DNA of 64,000 nucleotides from Pseudoduganella lurida. Its GTDB lineage: Bacteria > Pseudomonadota > Gammaproteobacteria > Burkholderiales > Burkholderiaceae_D. Location of the stretch: positions 229,195 through 293,194 of the forward strand of contig NZ_VLLB01000007.1 of assembly GCF_007830455.1 (NCBI RefSeq). The letters run 5' to 3'. The notes under the pieces were generated by a model. That model ran no database searches, was not told the DNA's origin, and saw only the letters and a list, made by a program, of their open reading frames with translations. Numbering within the stretch: position 1 is the stretch's first letter; the number at the start of each line of letters is the position of its first letter. Shown here one piece after another: positions 1 to 7,121 of this stretch. Position numbers and translations under genes: made by a program.

Positions 1-15
1 AGACAACCGTCAGCA

Positions 16-156
16 TCACAGGTGTTCCGCGATCGAGCGCACCGCACCCACCAGCAGCAGCACGTGGTTGTGGATGCCGGCGCTGCAGCAGAAATACACG
101 ACGGCCGAGCCGATCGACAGGCCGGCCGGCACCTGCGTGACGAGCGCGCGGCTCAT
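16..156 (-). CDS. small hypothetical protein, 46 aa, downstream of the glycosyltransferase
   Basis: A 46-residue reading frame whose ATG overlaps the stop codon of the upstream glycosyltransferase gene (ATGA overlap), the usual sign of translational coupling. Residues 11-25 and 30-38 are moderately hydrophobic, so a small membrane peptide is conceivable. I recognise no family. It could be the last gene of a GtrA/GtrB-type operon, the broken start of a longer gene, or a chance open frame. The overlap is the only real support, so confidence is low. Confidence 0.3.
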   Translation of the reverse strand: MSRALVTQVPAGLSIGSAVVYFCCSAGIHNHVLLLVGAVRSIAEHL

Positions 157-1172
157 GCCCCCTCCGCGCCGAACGCCTGGCCGACCACCGCCTCGACATG
201 GAAGCGGGGCCGCTTCTTGGTCGACTCGTACACCTTGGCCAGGTACTCGCCGATCACGCCCAGGCTGAGCAGCTGGATGCCGCCCAGCAGGTACATGGGG
301 ATGACGACCGAAGCCCAGCCCGGCATGGCGTGGTCCGTGAACAGGCGGATGCCCAGTGCCCAGGCGGACATCAGCAGGCTGGCCAACGACACCAGCGCCC
401 CGACGCCGGTGATCAGCCGCAGCGGATAGGCGGTGAACGACGTGATGCCCTGCCAGGCCAGCGCCAGCATCTTGCGCAGCGGGTATTTCGACGTGCCAGC
501 AAAGCGCGCGGCCCGGGCGAATTCCACGACCGCCGTGCGGTAGCCCAGCTGCGGCACGAGGCCGCGCAAGAACAGGTGGGTTTCCTCGTAGGCGCGCAGG
601 CTCTCGATGGCGCGGCGGCTCATCAGGCGAAAGTCCGCGTGGTTGAACAGCACCTGCACGCCGAGGCAGGCCAGCAGGCGGTAGTAGCCCTCCGCCGTCA
701 CGCGCTTCAGGAAGCCATCGGCATCGCGGCGGCTGCGCACGGCGTAGACGATCTCGTTGCCGTCGCGCCAGGCGGCCAGCATCTTCGGGATGGCCTCGAC
801 ATCGTCCTGCAGGTCCGCATCCAGGCTCACCAGCACGTCGCCCGGCGCCGTCATCAGGCCGCATAGCAGCGCGTTCTGGTGGCCCCGGTTGCGGCTCAGC
901 TTGATGCCGCAGACGGCGGGGAGGGTGGCCGCGTAGTCGGCGACCAGGCGCCAGGTGGCGTCGCTGCTGCCGTCGTCCACGTAATAGATGGCGCTGCCCG
1001 GCGCCGCCACGCCCTCCGCTTCCAGTCGCGCCAGCAGCGCCACCAGCCGGCGCGTGGTTTCCGGCAGCACCTCCTGCTCGTTAAAACAGGGCAGCACGAG
1101 GCTGACGACGGGAGTGCTCCTCAGCGGCGCCGGCTGCTGAAAGTCCAGGCGCCATGGATGCAGTAGTTCCAT
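153..1172 (-). CDS. family 2 glycosyltransferase, polyprenyl-phosphate type (GtrB/ArnC-like)
   Basis: A 339-residue GT-A fold glycosyltransferase that probably loads a sugar onto undecaprenyl phosphate at the cytoplasmic face of the inner membrane. The N-terminal domain has the family start VVSLVLPCFNEQE, then YVDDGSSD and the metal-binding SLDADLQDD. Two membrane helices follow near the C-terminus (about residues 240-270 and 280-305), as in GtrB, DPM1 and ArnC-type enzymes. The ATG at 1172 lies 50 bases inside the upstream gtrA-like gene. A later start is possible because the first 20 residues are outside the domain. The pairing with a GtrA-like gene suggests lipid-linked sugar transfer for surface glycan modification; the sugar cannot be told from sequence. 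Confidence 0.85.
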   Translation of the reverse strand: MELLHPWRLDFQQPAPLRSTPVVSLVLPCFNEQEVLPETTRRLVALLARLEAEGVAAPGSAIYYVDDGSSDATWRLVADYAATLPAVCGIKLSRNRGHQNALLCGLMTAPGDVLVSLDADLQDDVEAIPKMLAAWRDGNEIVYAVRSRRDADGFLKRVTAEGYYRLLACLGVQVLFNHADFRLMSRRAIESLRAYEETHLFLRGLVPQLGYRTAVVEFARAARFAGTSKYPLRKMLALAWQGITSFTAYPLRLITGVGALVSLASLLMSAWALGIRLFTDHAMPGWASVVIPMYLLGGIQLLSLGVIGEYLAKVYESTKKRPRFHVEAVVGQAFGAEGA

Positions 1173-1561
1173 GCGATGACTCCCGTGGTGGTCAGCAGCT
1201 GGGCGGGCACGGTGGCCAGGCCGGCCCCCGTCAGCCGGTCCAGCAGCAGGTGGTTCAGCGCCAGGCCGGTGGCGGCAACGAGGGCGAAGCGGGGCGCGGT
1301 GATGCGGCGTTCCAGCCGACTGTGGAAGGTGAGCTGCTCGTTGAGGAGGTAGTTCAGCAGGGCGCTGAGGAGGAAACCCATGCCGGACGCGGGCACGGCC
1401 GGCAGGCCGGCCCGCATCAGCAGCGCCATCACGAGGTAATGCGCGGCCGTTGCGGCACCGCCGACGCACAGGAAGACCAGCAGGCTGCGCGGCGAAAAAT
1501 TGCCGGAGGCAGGGAGGCTGGCAGGAATGGAGGGATCGGGCATGGAAAGCGGACATGACAA
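1121..1561 (-). CDS. GtrA family membrane protein
   Basis: A 146-residue protein with four hydrophobic segments (about residues 27-50, 55-75, 90-110 and 115-140), the usual size and layout of GtrA-like flippases that move polyprenyl-phosphate-linked sugars across the inner membrane. Typical family features are the NYLLNEQLTF stretch between helices 2 and 3 and the C-terminal W-T-F. It is first in a minus-strand operon and overlaps the glycosyltransferase gene by 52 bases, so the two probably act together. The alternative Met at residue 7 would also serve as a start. Confidence 0.82.
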   Translation of the reverse strand: MSCPLSMPDPSIPASLPASGNFSPRSLLVFLCVGGAATAAHYLVMALLMRAGLPAVPASGMGFLLSALLNYLLNEQLTFHSRLERRITAPRFALVAATGLALNHLLLDRLTGAGLATVPAQLLTTTGVIAWNYCIHGAWTFSSRRR

Positions 1562-1654
1562 GCGGACTTGTCAATGCTATCCATGGTCAACGGGGGCCGA
1601 CCTCGATTCGGTCAAAGGCCCGCATCAAAACGTGCTGCAGTTTCCCGCTGTCAG

Positions 1655-1720
1655 ACATCGGGGACAGCCACCTTTTTTTCTGCAACTTGTTGCCCGGAAA
1701 TAGGTGGCTGTCCCCGATGT
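1655..1720. repeat. 19-bp perfect inverted repeat
   Basis: Arms at 1655-1673 and 1702-1720 are exact reverse complements and contain GGGGACAGCCACCT. The 28-base spacer holds a T7 run and a smaller inverted repeat (GCAAC..GTTGC). It ends 8 bases from the gpsA stop codon, so it could fold as the 3' end of the gpsA transcript. The GGGGACAG motif relates it to the palindromes near 20.6, 36.3 and 39.6 kb. Confidence 0.85.
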
Positions 1721-1728
1721 TACCGGCG

Positions 1729-2778
1729 CTACTTGGCGGCAGGGTTGAGGGTTTCGTCGCGCGGATCGCGGGCCAGCATCCGGCCGACGAGCTCCTGAGG
1801 CGACACGCCATCGAACAGCACGGCGGCCACACCGTTCGTGATCGGCATCTCCACGCCCAGCCGCGCGGCCAGTTCGCGCACGGCCTTCGCGCAGGGCACG
1901 CCTTCCGCCACGTGACCGAGCTCGCTGACGATCGTCGCCAGCGCCTTGCCCTGCGCCAGGCCGAGACCGACGCGCCGGTTGCGCGACAGGTCACCCGTGC
2001 AGGTGAGGATCAGGTCGCCCATGCCCGTCAGGCCCATGAAGGTCTCGATATTGCCGCCGAGCGTCGTGCCCAGGCGGGTGACTTCGGCCAGGCCGCGCGT
2101 GACGAGTGCCGCGCGGGCGTTCAGACCCAGGCCCAGGCCGTCGGCGATGCCGGTGGCGATCGCCATCACGTTCTTGACCGCGCCGCCGACTTCCACGCCG
2201 ATCAGGTCGTCGCTGGCGTACACGCGCATCGTGCCGCCATGGACGGTGGCCACCACGCAGTCGCGCAGCGCGGCCGATTGCGATGCGATGGTCAGGGCAC
2301 AGGGCAGGCCGCGTGCCACTTCCTGCGCGAACGAGGGACCGGACAGCGCGCCGCTGGCGATGCCGTCGCCCAGCACTTCGGCAAAGATCTGGTGCGGCAG
2401 CAGGCCCGTTTCGTACTCGAAGCCCTTGCACAGCCAGACCACGTTCGGAATCGGCCGGCCCTTCAGGCTTTCCAGCAGGGGGCGCAGGCCGGCGACGGGG
2501 CAGGCGGCGATCAGCAGGCCGTCGTCGCCCTCGGCATCGCGCAGCGTGTGCGCAACGGCGGCATCGAAATCGGCCGTGACCTGCAGCGCGGGCGGGAACG
2601 GATAGCCGGGCAGGTAGTGGGTGTTGTCGCGCGCGGCGTCGAGGTCGCGCATGGTGGCGGCATTGCGGCCCCACAGGAGTACGTCATGGCGGGCGGCCAC
2701 GGCGATCGCCACGGCGGTGCCCCACGCGCCGGCGCCCAGGACGGTGATGCGGCGACGGTTCGGTGTGTTCTCTTGCAT
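1729..2778 (-). CDS. gpsA: NAD(P)H-dependent glycerol-3-phosphate dehydrogenase
   Basis: Reduces dihydroxyacetone phosphate to sn-glycerol-3-phosphate, the backbone of phospholipids, in the cytoplasm. The 349 residues show the N-terminal dinucleotide-binding loop GAGAWGTA (residues 15-22), the WLCKGFE segment with K118, and GGAVKNVMAIATG with the expected catalytic lysine K202, followed by GLGLGLNARAALVTRGL. Length and order match the family. It is the distal gene of the rhodanese-grxC-secB-gpsA cluster, an order shared with enterobacteria, but here an SH3 gene lies between secB and gpsA. The gap to that gene is filled by a tandem repeat array; a GAAAGCAGG ribosome-binding site lies just after the array. 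Confidence 0.97.
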   Translation of the reverse strand: MQENTPNRRRITVLGAGAWGTAVAIAVAARHDVLLWGRNAATMRDLDAARDNTHYLPGYPFPPALQVTADFDAAVAHTLRDAEGDDGLLIAACPVAGLRPLLESLKGRPIPNVVWLCKGFEYETGLLPHQIFAEVLGDGIASGALSGPSFAQEVARGLPCALTIASQSAALRDCVVATVHGGTMRVYASDDLIGVEVGGAVKNVMAIATGIADGLGLGLNARAALVTRGLAEVTRLGTTLGGNIETFMGLTGMGDLILTCTGDLSRNRRVGLGLAQGKALATIVSELGHVAEGVPCAKAVRELAARLGVEMPITNGVAAVLFDGVSPQELVGRMLARDPRDETLNPAAK

Positions 2779-2790
2779 TGCCTGCTTTCT

Positions 2791-2910
2791 AATTGGCCAG
2801 CTCGTTTGTTCAGCTCAGTTGTTCAGCTCGATGACCCCAGCTCGGTCACCCCAGCTCGGTGACCCCAGCTCGGTGACCCCAGCTCGGTGCTCCAGCTCAG
2901 TTACCCCAGA
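2791..2910 (-). repeat. tandem array of 13-14-bp units that includes the stop codon of the SH3 gene
   Basis: Read on the minus strand, the last codons of the SH3 gene, TCTGGGGTAACTGA (2897-2910), are followed by about eight degenerate copies with consensus GCTGGGGTCACCGA. Two copies are identical. Distal ones decay to GCTGAACAACTGA and GCTGGCCAATT. The array occupies essentially the whole gap up to gpsA. The first unit is coding; the rest are outside any gene. Confidence 0.9.
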
Positions 2911-3337
2911 TATCCGTACCGCGCACATAGCCGGCCAGCCCGTCCCGATGGCGTACCTTGATCCAGCCGTTGGCGCCCGGCTCGCCCAGTTCCAGCAGCA
3001 CGCCCCGGTCGGCGATGAACACGACCGTGGAGGTTTCGTCCTCGCTGGCGCGGATCTTCAGGTTCGGCGTGCGCACGATGACGTTGCGGCGCGCGGACAG
3101 GCCGCGCGACGGCGTCCAGGCCAGGTCGCCTGTTACATCGCGCACCTTGACCCAGTCGCCATAGGTGAGCACGACTTCCAGCGGCGCGCCGCGCGGGACG
3201 ATGAACAGCTTGTTGCCCTTGGTGGAAGGGGCATCGTACAGCAGGGCCGGTGCGGTGCCGACCGTCTTGAATTCGGCTGCCTGGCCGGCCGCGCTTGCCA
3301 GCAGGAGGACCCCCATTATCAAGCGCGTAATAATCAT
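2897..3337 (-). CDS. exported SH3-domain protein
   Basis: A 146-residue protein with a signal peptide (hydrophobic core at residues 6-19, likely cleavage after AGQAA) followed by two bacterial SH3-like repeats (about residues 25-80 and 85-146). The second has typical elements: LKIRASEDETSTVV, GVLLELGE and GWIKVRHRDGLAGYV. Such domains bind peptidoglycan or mediate protein contacts in the periplasm. The ATG at 3337 gives a clean signal peptide; the Met eight codons later is the alternative. A longer frame upstream is only the shadow of secB. It lies between secB and gpsA, which are adjacent in many proteobacteria. Its last codon and stop are part of the tandem array that follows. Confidence 0.8.
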   Translation of the reverse strand: MIITRLIMGVLLLASAAGQAAEFKTVGTAPALLYDAPSTKGNKLFIVPRGAPLEVVLTYGDWVKVRDVTGDLAWTPSRGLSARRNVIVRTPNLKIRASEDETSTVVFIADRGVLLELGEPGANGWIKVRHRDGLAGYVRGTDIWGN

Positions 3338-3444
3338 TGCCAAAAACTTTCGTCCAAAATGATCAAAGGCCACAATGGGCCTTTGAATGGTGGCGGCTGG
3401 GCCGCCCCGGAACCGCGGTGTCGCCACCGCGGCGGTGAACCGGA

Positions 3445-3921
3445 TTACTGCACCGTGTTCGTGCCTTCGGCCGTTGCGGCCTGCTGCTCGGCGATCGCCT
3501 GCAGACGCTGCTGGTAGAACACTTCGAAGTTGATCTCGGCCAGGTGCACTGGCGGGAAGCCGGCACGGGTGATCACGTCCGCGATGTTGGCGCGCAGGTA
3601 AGGGTAGACGATGTTCGGGCAACCGATGCCCAGCAGCGGGTCCAGCTGGTCGGCCGGGATGTTGCGCGCTTCGAAGATGCCTGCCTGCTTGCCTTCGACG
3701 AGGAAGGCAACCTTGTCTTTCACCTTGGCGGTCACGGTGATCGTCACGGTCGACTCGAAGATGCCGTCCTGCAGCGGGGTCGCGCCCACGTCCAGGGCGA
3801 CTTCGATCGTCGGGGCATCCTGCTCGAGGAAGATCGACGGCGAGTTCGGCTGTTCCAGCGACAAATCTTTCAGGTAGACGCGTTGGATTTGAAATACGGG
3901 TTGCAGATTTTCGTCAGACAT
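3445..3921 (-). CDS. secB: protein-export chaperone SecB
   Basis: Cytoplasmic tetrameric chaperone that keeps precursor proteins unfolded and hands them to SecA. The 158 residues are full length and show the family landmarks QIQRVYLKDLSLEQPNSP near the N-terminus, GIFE, the GCPNIVYPYLRANIADVITRAGFPP stretch and the acidic/Gln-rich tail. It follows grxC and rhodanese genes on the same strand. Gaps of 50-130 bases between these genes leave room for extra promoters or processing sites. Confidence 0.97.
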   Translation of the reverse strand: MSDENLQPVFQIQRVYLKDLSLEQPNSPSIFLEQDAPTIEVALDVGATPLQDGIFESTVTITVTAKVKDKVAFLVEGKQAGIFEARNIPADQLDPLLGIGCPNIVYPYLRANIADVITRAGFPPVHLAEINFEVFYQQRLQAIAEQQAATAEGTNTVQ

Positions 3922-4052
3922 GGAACGCTTTCATTGGATTGGACACATGATTATCGTCGTCCGGCCGGGCAGGCCCGGGCCAAACGCGTGGGCAATTGTA
4001 GCAAAACTAATATGGCGATCAGCCTTTTTTTGCGCCCGGGGGACGGTCCCGA

Positions 4053-4313
4053 TCAGCCGTTCAGCAGCGGATCCAGGGCGCCTTTCTGGTCCAGCGCATA
4101 CAGGTCGTCGAAGCCGCCCACATGGGTGTCGCCCACGTAGATCTGCGGCACCGTGCGGCGGCCGGTTTTCTGCATCATCAGCTGGCGCTGCGACGGATCG
4201 AGGTCGACGCGGATCTTGTCGATGTTCTTGATGCCCTTGCTCTCCAGCAGGCGCTCGGCGCGGATGCAGTAAGGGCAAATGGCGGTGGTGTACATGGTGA
4301 CTTGTGCGGTCAT
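4053..4313 (-). CDS. grxC: glutaredoxin 3
   Basis: Small thiol-disulfide oxidoreductase (86 aa) that uses glutathione to reduce protein disulfides and mixed disulfides. The dithiol active site CPYC is at residues 13-16, the cis-proline motif TVPQIYV near 54-60, and the GSH-binding GG-D at GGFDDL. It starts 15 bases after the rhodanese gene, so the two are probably cotranscribed, ahead of secB. Confidence 0.96.
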   Translation of the reverse strand: MTAQVTMYTTAICPYCIRAERLLESKGIKNIDKIRVDLDPSQRQLMMQKTGRRTVPQIYVGDTHVGGFDDLYALDQKGALDPLLNG

Positions 4314-4328
4314 GGCGCTATCCTCCTG

Positions 4329-4730
4329 TTATTTGGTGATGGGCAAACCCTGGGTTTTCCACGCCTCGATGCCGCCTTCCAGCACGACCACGTCGGCAAA
4401 CCCTGCCGCTTCCAGTTTCTTTGCGGCACCGAAGGCCCGCGCCCCTTTTTGGCAGACGACGATGGCCGTCCTGTTCTTGAATTTGTCCAGCTCGCCCTTG
4501 CGATTGTCCAGTTCGCTTGCCGGGATGTTTTTCGCATCCGGCAGGTGTCCCTCGGCAAACGCGGCAGCGTCGCGTACATCCACAATGGTGGCTTTACCGC
4601 GATTTATCAACAGCGTGACAGCCTGCGGGCTGGCTTTTTTGCCGCGCTGGGCCAGCGCCGGGAACAGCAGTGCGCCACCGGACAGGGCGGCAATAGCGAT
4701 CAGGAAAATATGGTCGAGGATGAATTTCAC
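4329..4730 (-). CDS. membrane-anchored rhodanese-like protein
   Basis: A 133-residue single-domain rhodanese (YibN-like) with an N-terminal membrane helix (about residues 5-27) that would place the domain at the inner membrane. The active-site loop is VVCQKGARA with the sulfur-accepting Cys at residue 93, and the family start VDVRDAAAFAEGHLPDAKNIP is clear. It begins with GTG at 4730. The neighbourhood (grxC, secB, gpsA) is the same as yibN in enterobacteria. The in vivo sulfur donor and acceptor are unknown. Confidence 0.9.
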   Translation of the reverse strand: MKFILDHIFLIAIAALSGGALLFPALAQRGKKASPQAVTLLINRGKATIVDVRDAAAFAEGHLPDAKNIPASELDNRKGELDKFKNRTAIVVCQKGARAFGAAKKLEAAGFADVVVLEGGIEAWKTQGLPITK

Positions 4731-4740
4731 TTAGCTTCCA

Positions 4741-4769
4741 TTGGTTGAAGTCAACCTGACCATTATAAA
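4741..4769. promoter_or_regulatory. divergent promoter region between rhodanese and gpmA
   Basis: On the plus strand TTGGTT (4741-4746) and TATAAA (4764-4769) are 17 bases apart, a plausible sigma-70 promoter for gpmA. On the minus strand the overlapping bases 4762-4767 read TATAAT, a consensus -10 for the rhodanese operon, but no good -35 is seen. A perfect dyad GGTTGA-AG-TCAACC (4743-4756) sits in the plus-strand spacer and could be an operator. Confidence 0.45.
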
Positions 4770-4844
4770 ATAGAAGGCGATAACGGCTGCGGCAACATTT
4801 TCCGGCCACCGGTTCTCTATTTCTCACTTCAAGAAGATTGCCCT

Positions 4845-5591
4845 ATGTACAAAATTGTTTTCATGCGTCATGGCGAGTCCACGTGGAATCTCGAAAACCG
4901 GTTCACCGGCTGGACCGATGTCGATCTGACGGAGAAGGGCGTCAAGGAAGCGAAAGCGGCCGGCACGATCCTGAAGCAGGAAGGCTTCGAGTTCGACGTG
5001 GCCTACACGTCGGTCCTGAAGCGCGCGATCCGCACGCTGTGGCTGGCGCTGGACGAAATGGACCTGATGTACCTGCCGATCAAGCACGACTGGCGCCTGA
5101 ACGAGCGTCACTACGGTTCGCTGCAGGGCCTGGACAAGGGCGAAACGGCCGCCAAGTTCGGCGACCAGCAGGTGCTCGTGTGGCGCCGCAGCTATGACAT
5201 TCCGCCGCCGGCGCTGGAAGAGGGTGACGACCGCACCTCGTTCAACGATCCCCGCTACGCCGGCCTGCCGAAGGTGCAGATCCCGCTGACGGAATGCCTG
5301 AAGGATACCGTGGCGCGCGTGATGCCGGCGTGGGACGAGGAAATCGCCCCCGCCATCAAGGCCGGCAAGAAGATCCTGATCTCGGCCCACGGCAACAGCC
5401 TGCGCGCGCTGATCAAGATGCTGGACGGCATCAGCGACGAGGAAATCGTCGGCCTGAACATCCCGAACGGCCAGCCGCTCGTCTACGAGCTGGACGAGAA
5501 CCTGAAACCGATCCGCCACTACTACCTGGGCGACCCGGCCGCGATCGCCGCCGCGCAGGCGGCCGTCGCCAACCAGGGCAAGGCCAAGTAA
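4845..5591 (+). CDS. gpmA: 2,3-bisphosphoglycerate-dependent phosphoglycerate mutase
   Basis: Interconverts 3- and 2-phosphoglycerate in glycolysis and gluconeogenesis through a phosphohistidine. The 248-residue protein has the phosphate-accepting RHGES motif with H9, the NRFTGWTDVDLTEKG segment, the substrate loop LNERHYGSLQGLDK and the second catalytic histidine in SAHGNS. All are standard for the cofactor-dependent family. It is first in a plus-strand run with envC-like and ctpA genes (6 bases to the next start). Confidence 0.97.
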   Translation: MYKIVFMRHGESTWNLENRFTGWTDVDLTEKGVKEAKAAGTILKQEGFEFDVAYTSVLKRAIRTLWLALDEMDLMYLPIKHDWRLNERHYGSLQGLDKGETAAKFGDQQVLVWRRSYDIPPPALEEGDDRTSFNDPRYAGLPKVQIPLTECLKDTVARVMPAWDEEIAPAIKAGKKILISAHGNSLRALIKMLDGISDEEIVGLNIPNGQPLVYELDENLKPIRHYYLGDPAAIAAAQAAVANQGKAK

Positions 5592-5597
5592 TCCTCG

Positions 5598-7109
5598 ATG
5601 ACAGTTCCAGGTCGTACACGGCGCGCCAGCGCCTGGTTTGCCGCGCTGGGCGTGGCCGTGGCAGTGGCGTGCGGGGGCGGCAATGCCGTCTCCGCCGCCG
5701 CTGCCGCACCCGCCAAGCAGCAGACCAACCGCAGCAAGCAGAAGGCCGTGGCCGAGGCGGAACGCGTGGCCCTGCAGCAGAAGCTCAATGCCCTCAAGCG
5801 CGACATCGGCCAGACCGAAAGCGCGCGCGAGGATGCGGCCGACACGCTGGCCGACTCGGAAGCGGCCATCTCCAACGCCAACCGGCAGCTGCGCGAACTG
5901 GCCGGCGAAACGGCGCAGACCAACGCGAAGATCGCCGAACTGTCCACGCAGCGTGAAACGCTGACGGCCCGCATCGCCAGCCAGAAGGGACAGCTGGCCA
6001 AACTGCTGCGCGAGCAGTACGTGGCCGGCAACGAAGACCGCATCAAGCTGCTGCTCTCCGGCGACAATCCGAACCGCATCAACCGCGACCTGCAGCTGAT
6101 GTCCTATGTGTCGCAAGCCCAGGCCGCGCTGATCGAATCGCTGCGCACCAACCTGGCGGCCGTCGAGACCAACCAGGCCGAGGCGCAGAACGCGCGCGAC
6201 GAGCTTGTCGAGATCGCGGAAGAAGAAAACCAGCAGAAGGCCGTGCTGGAACAGCAGAAAGCAAAGCACGCCGCGCTGGTGGCGAACCTGTCGAAGAAGC
6301 TGGACACGCAGCGCAAGGAAGTGGGCCGCGTGGAACAGGACGAGCAGCGCATGGGCGCCCTGGTCGACCGGCTGAACAAGCTGATCGAGGAACAGGCGCG
6401 CGCCGCCGCGGCGGAACAGAAACGCAAGGAACAGCTGGCCGCCGCGCGGGCCGCGAAGCTGAAGGCGGAAGCGGAAGCCCGCGCGCTGGCGCTGGCCAAG
6501 GCCAAGGCGGAAGCGAAGGCGGAGCGTGAACGCATCGCCCGCGAAAACCGCAACAAGCCGAAGGCCGAGCAGAAGCCGCTGCCGAAGGTGCCGCAGGAAG
6601 TGCGGCCGGCACCGGCGCCCCAGATCGCCCAGCGCGAACCGGCCAGGCCGGAACCGAAGGATGAAGGCGCCGCCAAGCCGGCGGATGTGGCGCTGGCACC
6701 GGCGGCGCCGTCCGGCGCGTTCGCCGCATTGAAGGGGCAGATGCGCGCGCCGCTCAGCGGGCGGCTGGCCGCGAAATTCGGCAGCAAGCGGGGCGATGGC
6801 CCGGGCTGGAAAGGCGTCGTCATCCTGGCGCCGGAAGGCAGCGAAGTGCATGCCGTGGCCGGCGGCCGGGTCGTGTTCGCCGACTGGCTGCGCGGCTTCG
6901 GCAACCTGATCATCGTCGACCATGGCGGCCAGTACATGAGCATTTATGGCTACAACCAGTCGCTGCTCAGGCGCGTGGGCGAGGTGGTGAAAGCCGGCGA
7001 CGTGATCGCCGCGGCCGGCAACAGCGGTGGCAACGAGGAATCGGGTCTATACTTCGAGCTGCGTCATCAGGGCCGGGCATTCGATCCGGCCGGGTGGGTG
7101 CGGTTCTGA
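5598..7109 (+). CDS. EnvC-like murein hydrolase activator (degenerate LytM domain)
   Basis: A 503-residue exported protein: signal peptide (about 1-35), long coiled coil (about 45-290) rich in Gln, Glu, Ala and Lys, a basic Ala-rich stretch, and a C-terminal LytM/M23 domain (about 365-500). The zinc ligands of active M23 peptidases are not conserved: the usual first His/Asp segment reads GPGWKGVVILAPEG and the last motif reads FELRHQG. This is the pattern of EnvC-type proteins that activate amidases at the division site instead of cutting peptidoglycan themselves. It sits 6 bases after gpmA and 12 bases before the S41 protease gene, an arrangement common in proteobacteria. The partner amidase is not in the window. 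Confidence 0.88.
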   Translation: MTVPGRTRRASAWFAALGVAVAVACGGGNAVSAAAAAPAKQQTNRSKQKAVAEAERVALQQKLNALKRDIGQTESAREDAADTLADSEAAISNANRQLRELAGETAQTNAKIAELSTQRETLTARIASQKGQLAKLLREQYVAGNEDRIKLLLSGDNPNRINRDLQLMSYVSQAQAALIESLRTNLAAVETNQAEAQNARDELVEIAEEENQQKAVLEQQKAKHAALVANLSKKLDTQRKEVGRVEQDEQRMGALVDRLNKLIEEQARAAAAEQKRKEQLAAARAAKLKAEAEARALALAKAKAEAKAERERIARENRNKPKAEQKPLPKVPQEVRPAPAPQIAQREPARPEPKDEGAAKPADVALAPAAPSGAFAALKGQMRAPLSGRLAAKFGSKRGDGPGWKGVVILAPEGSEVHAVAGGRVVFADWLRGFGNLIIVDHGGQYMSIYGYNQSLLRRVGEVVKAGDVIAAAGNSGGNEESGLYFELRHQGRAFDPAGWVRF

Positions 7110-7121
7110 TGCGGAAGAATT

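Noticed and set aside
2791..2910. iteron-type replication or protein-binding array
   Set aside because: No replication gene nearby, units decay strongly, and the array begins inside a coding sequence, which fits tandem growth from the gene end better.
4824..6923. 699-codon minus-strand frame opposite gpmA and the EnvC-like gene
   Set aside because: Shadow frame; both plus-strand genes have clear motifs.
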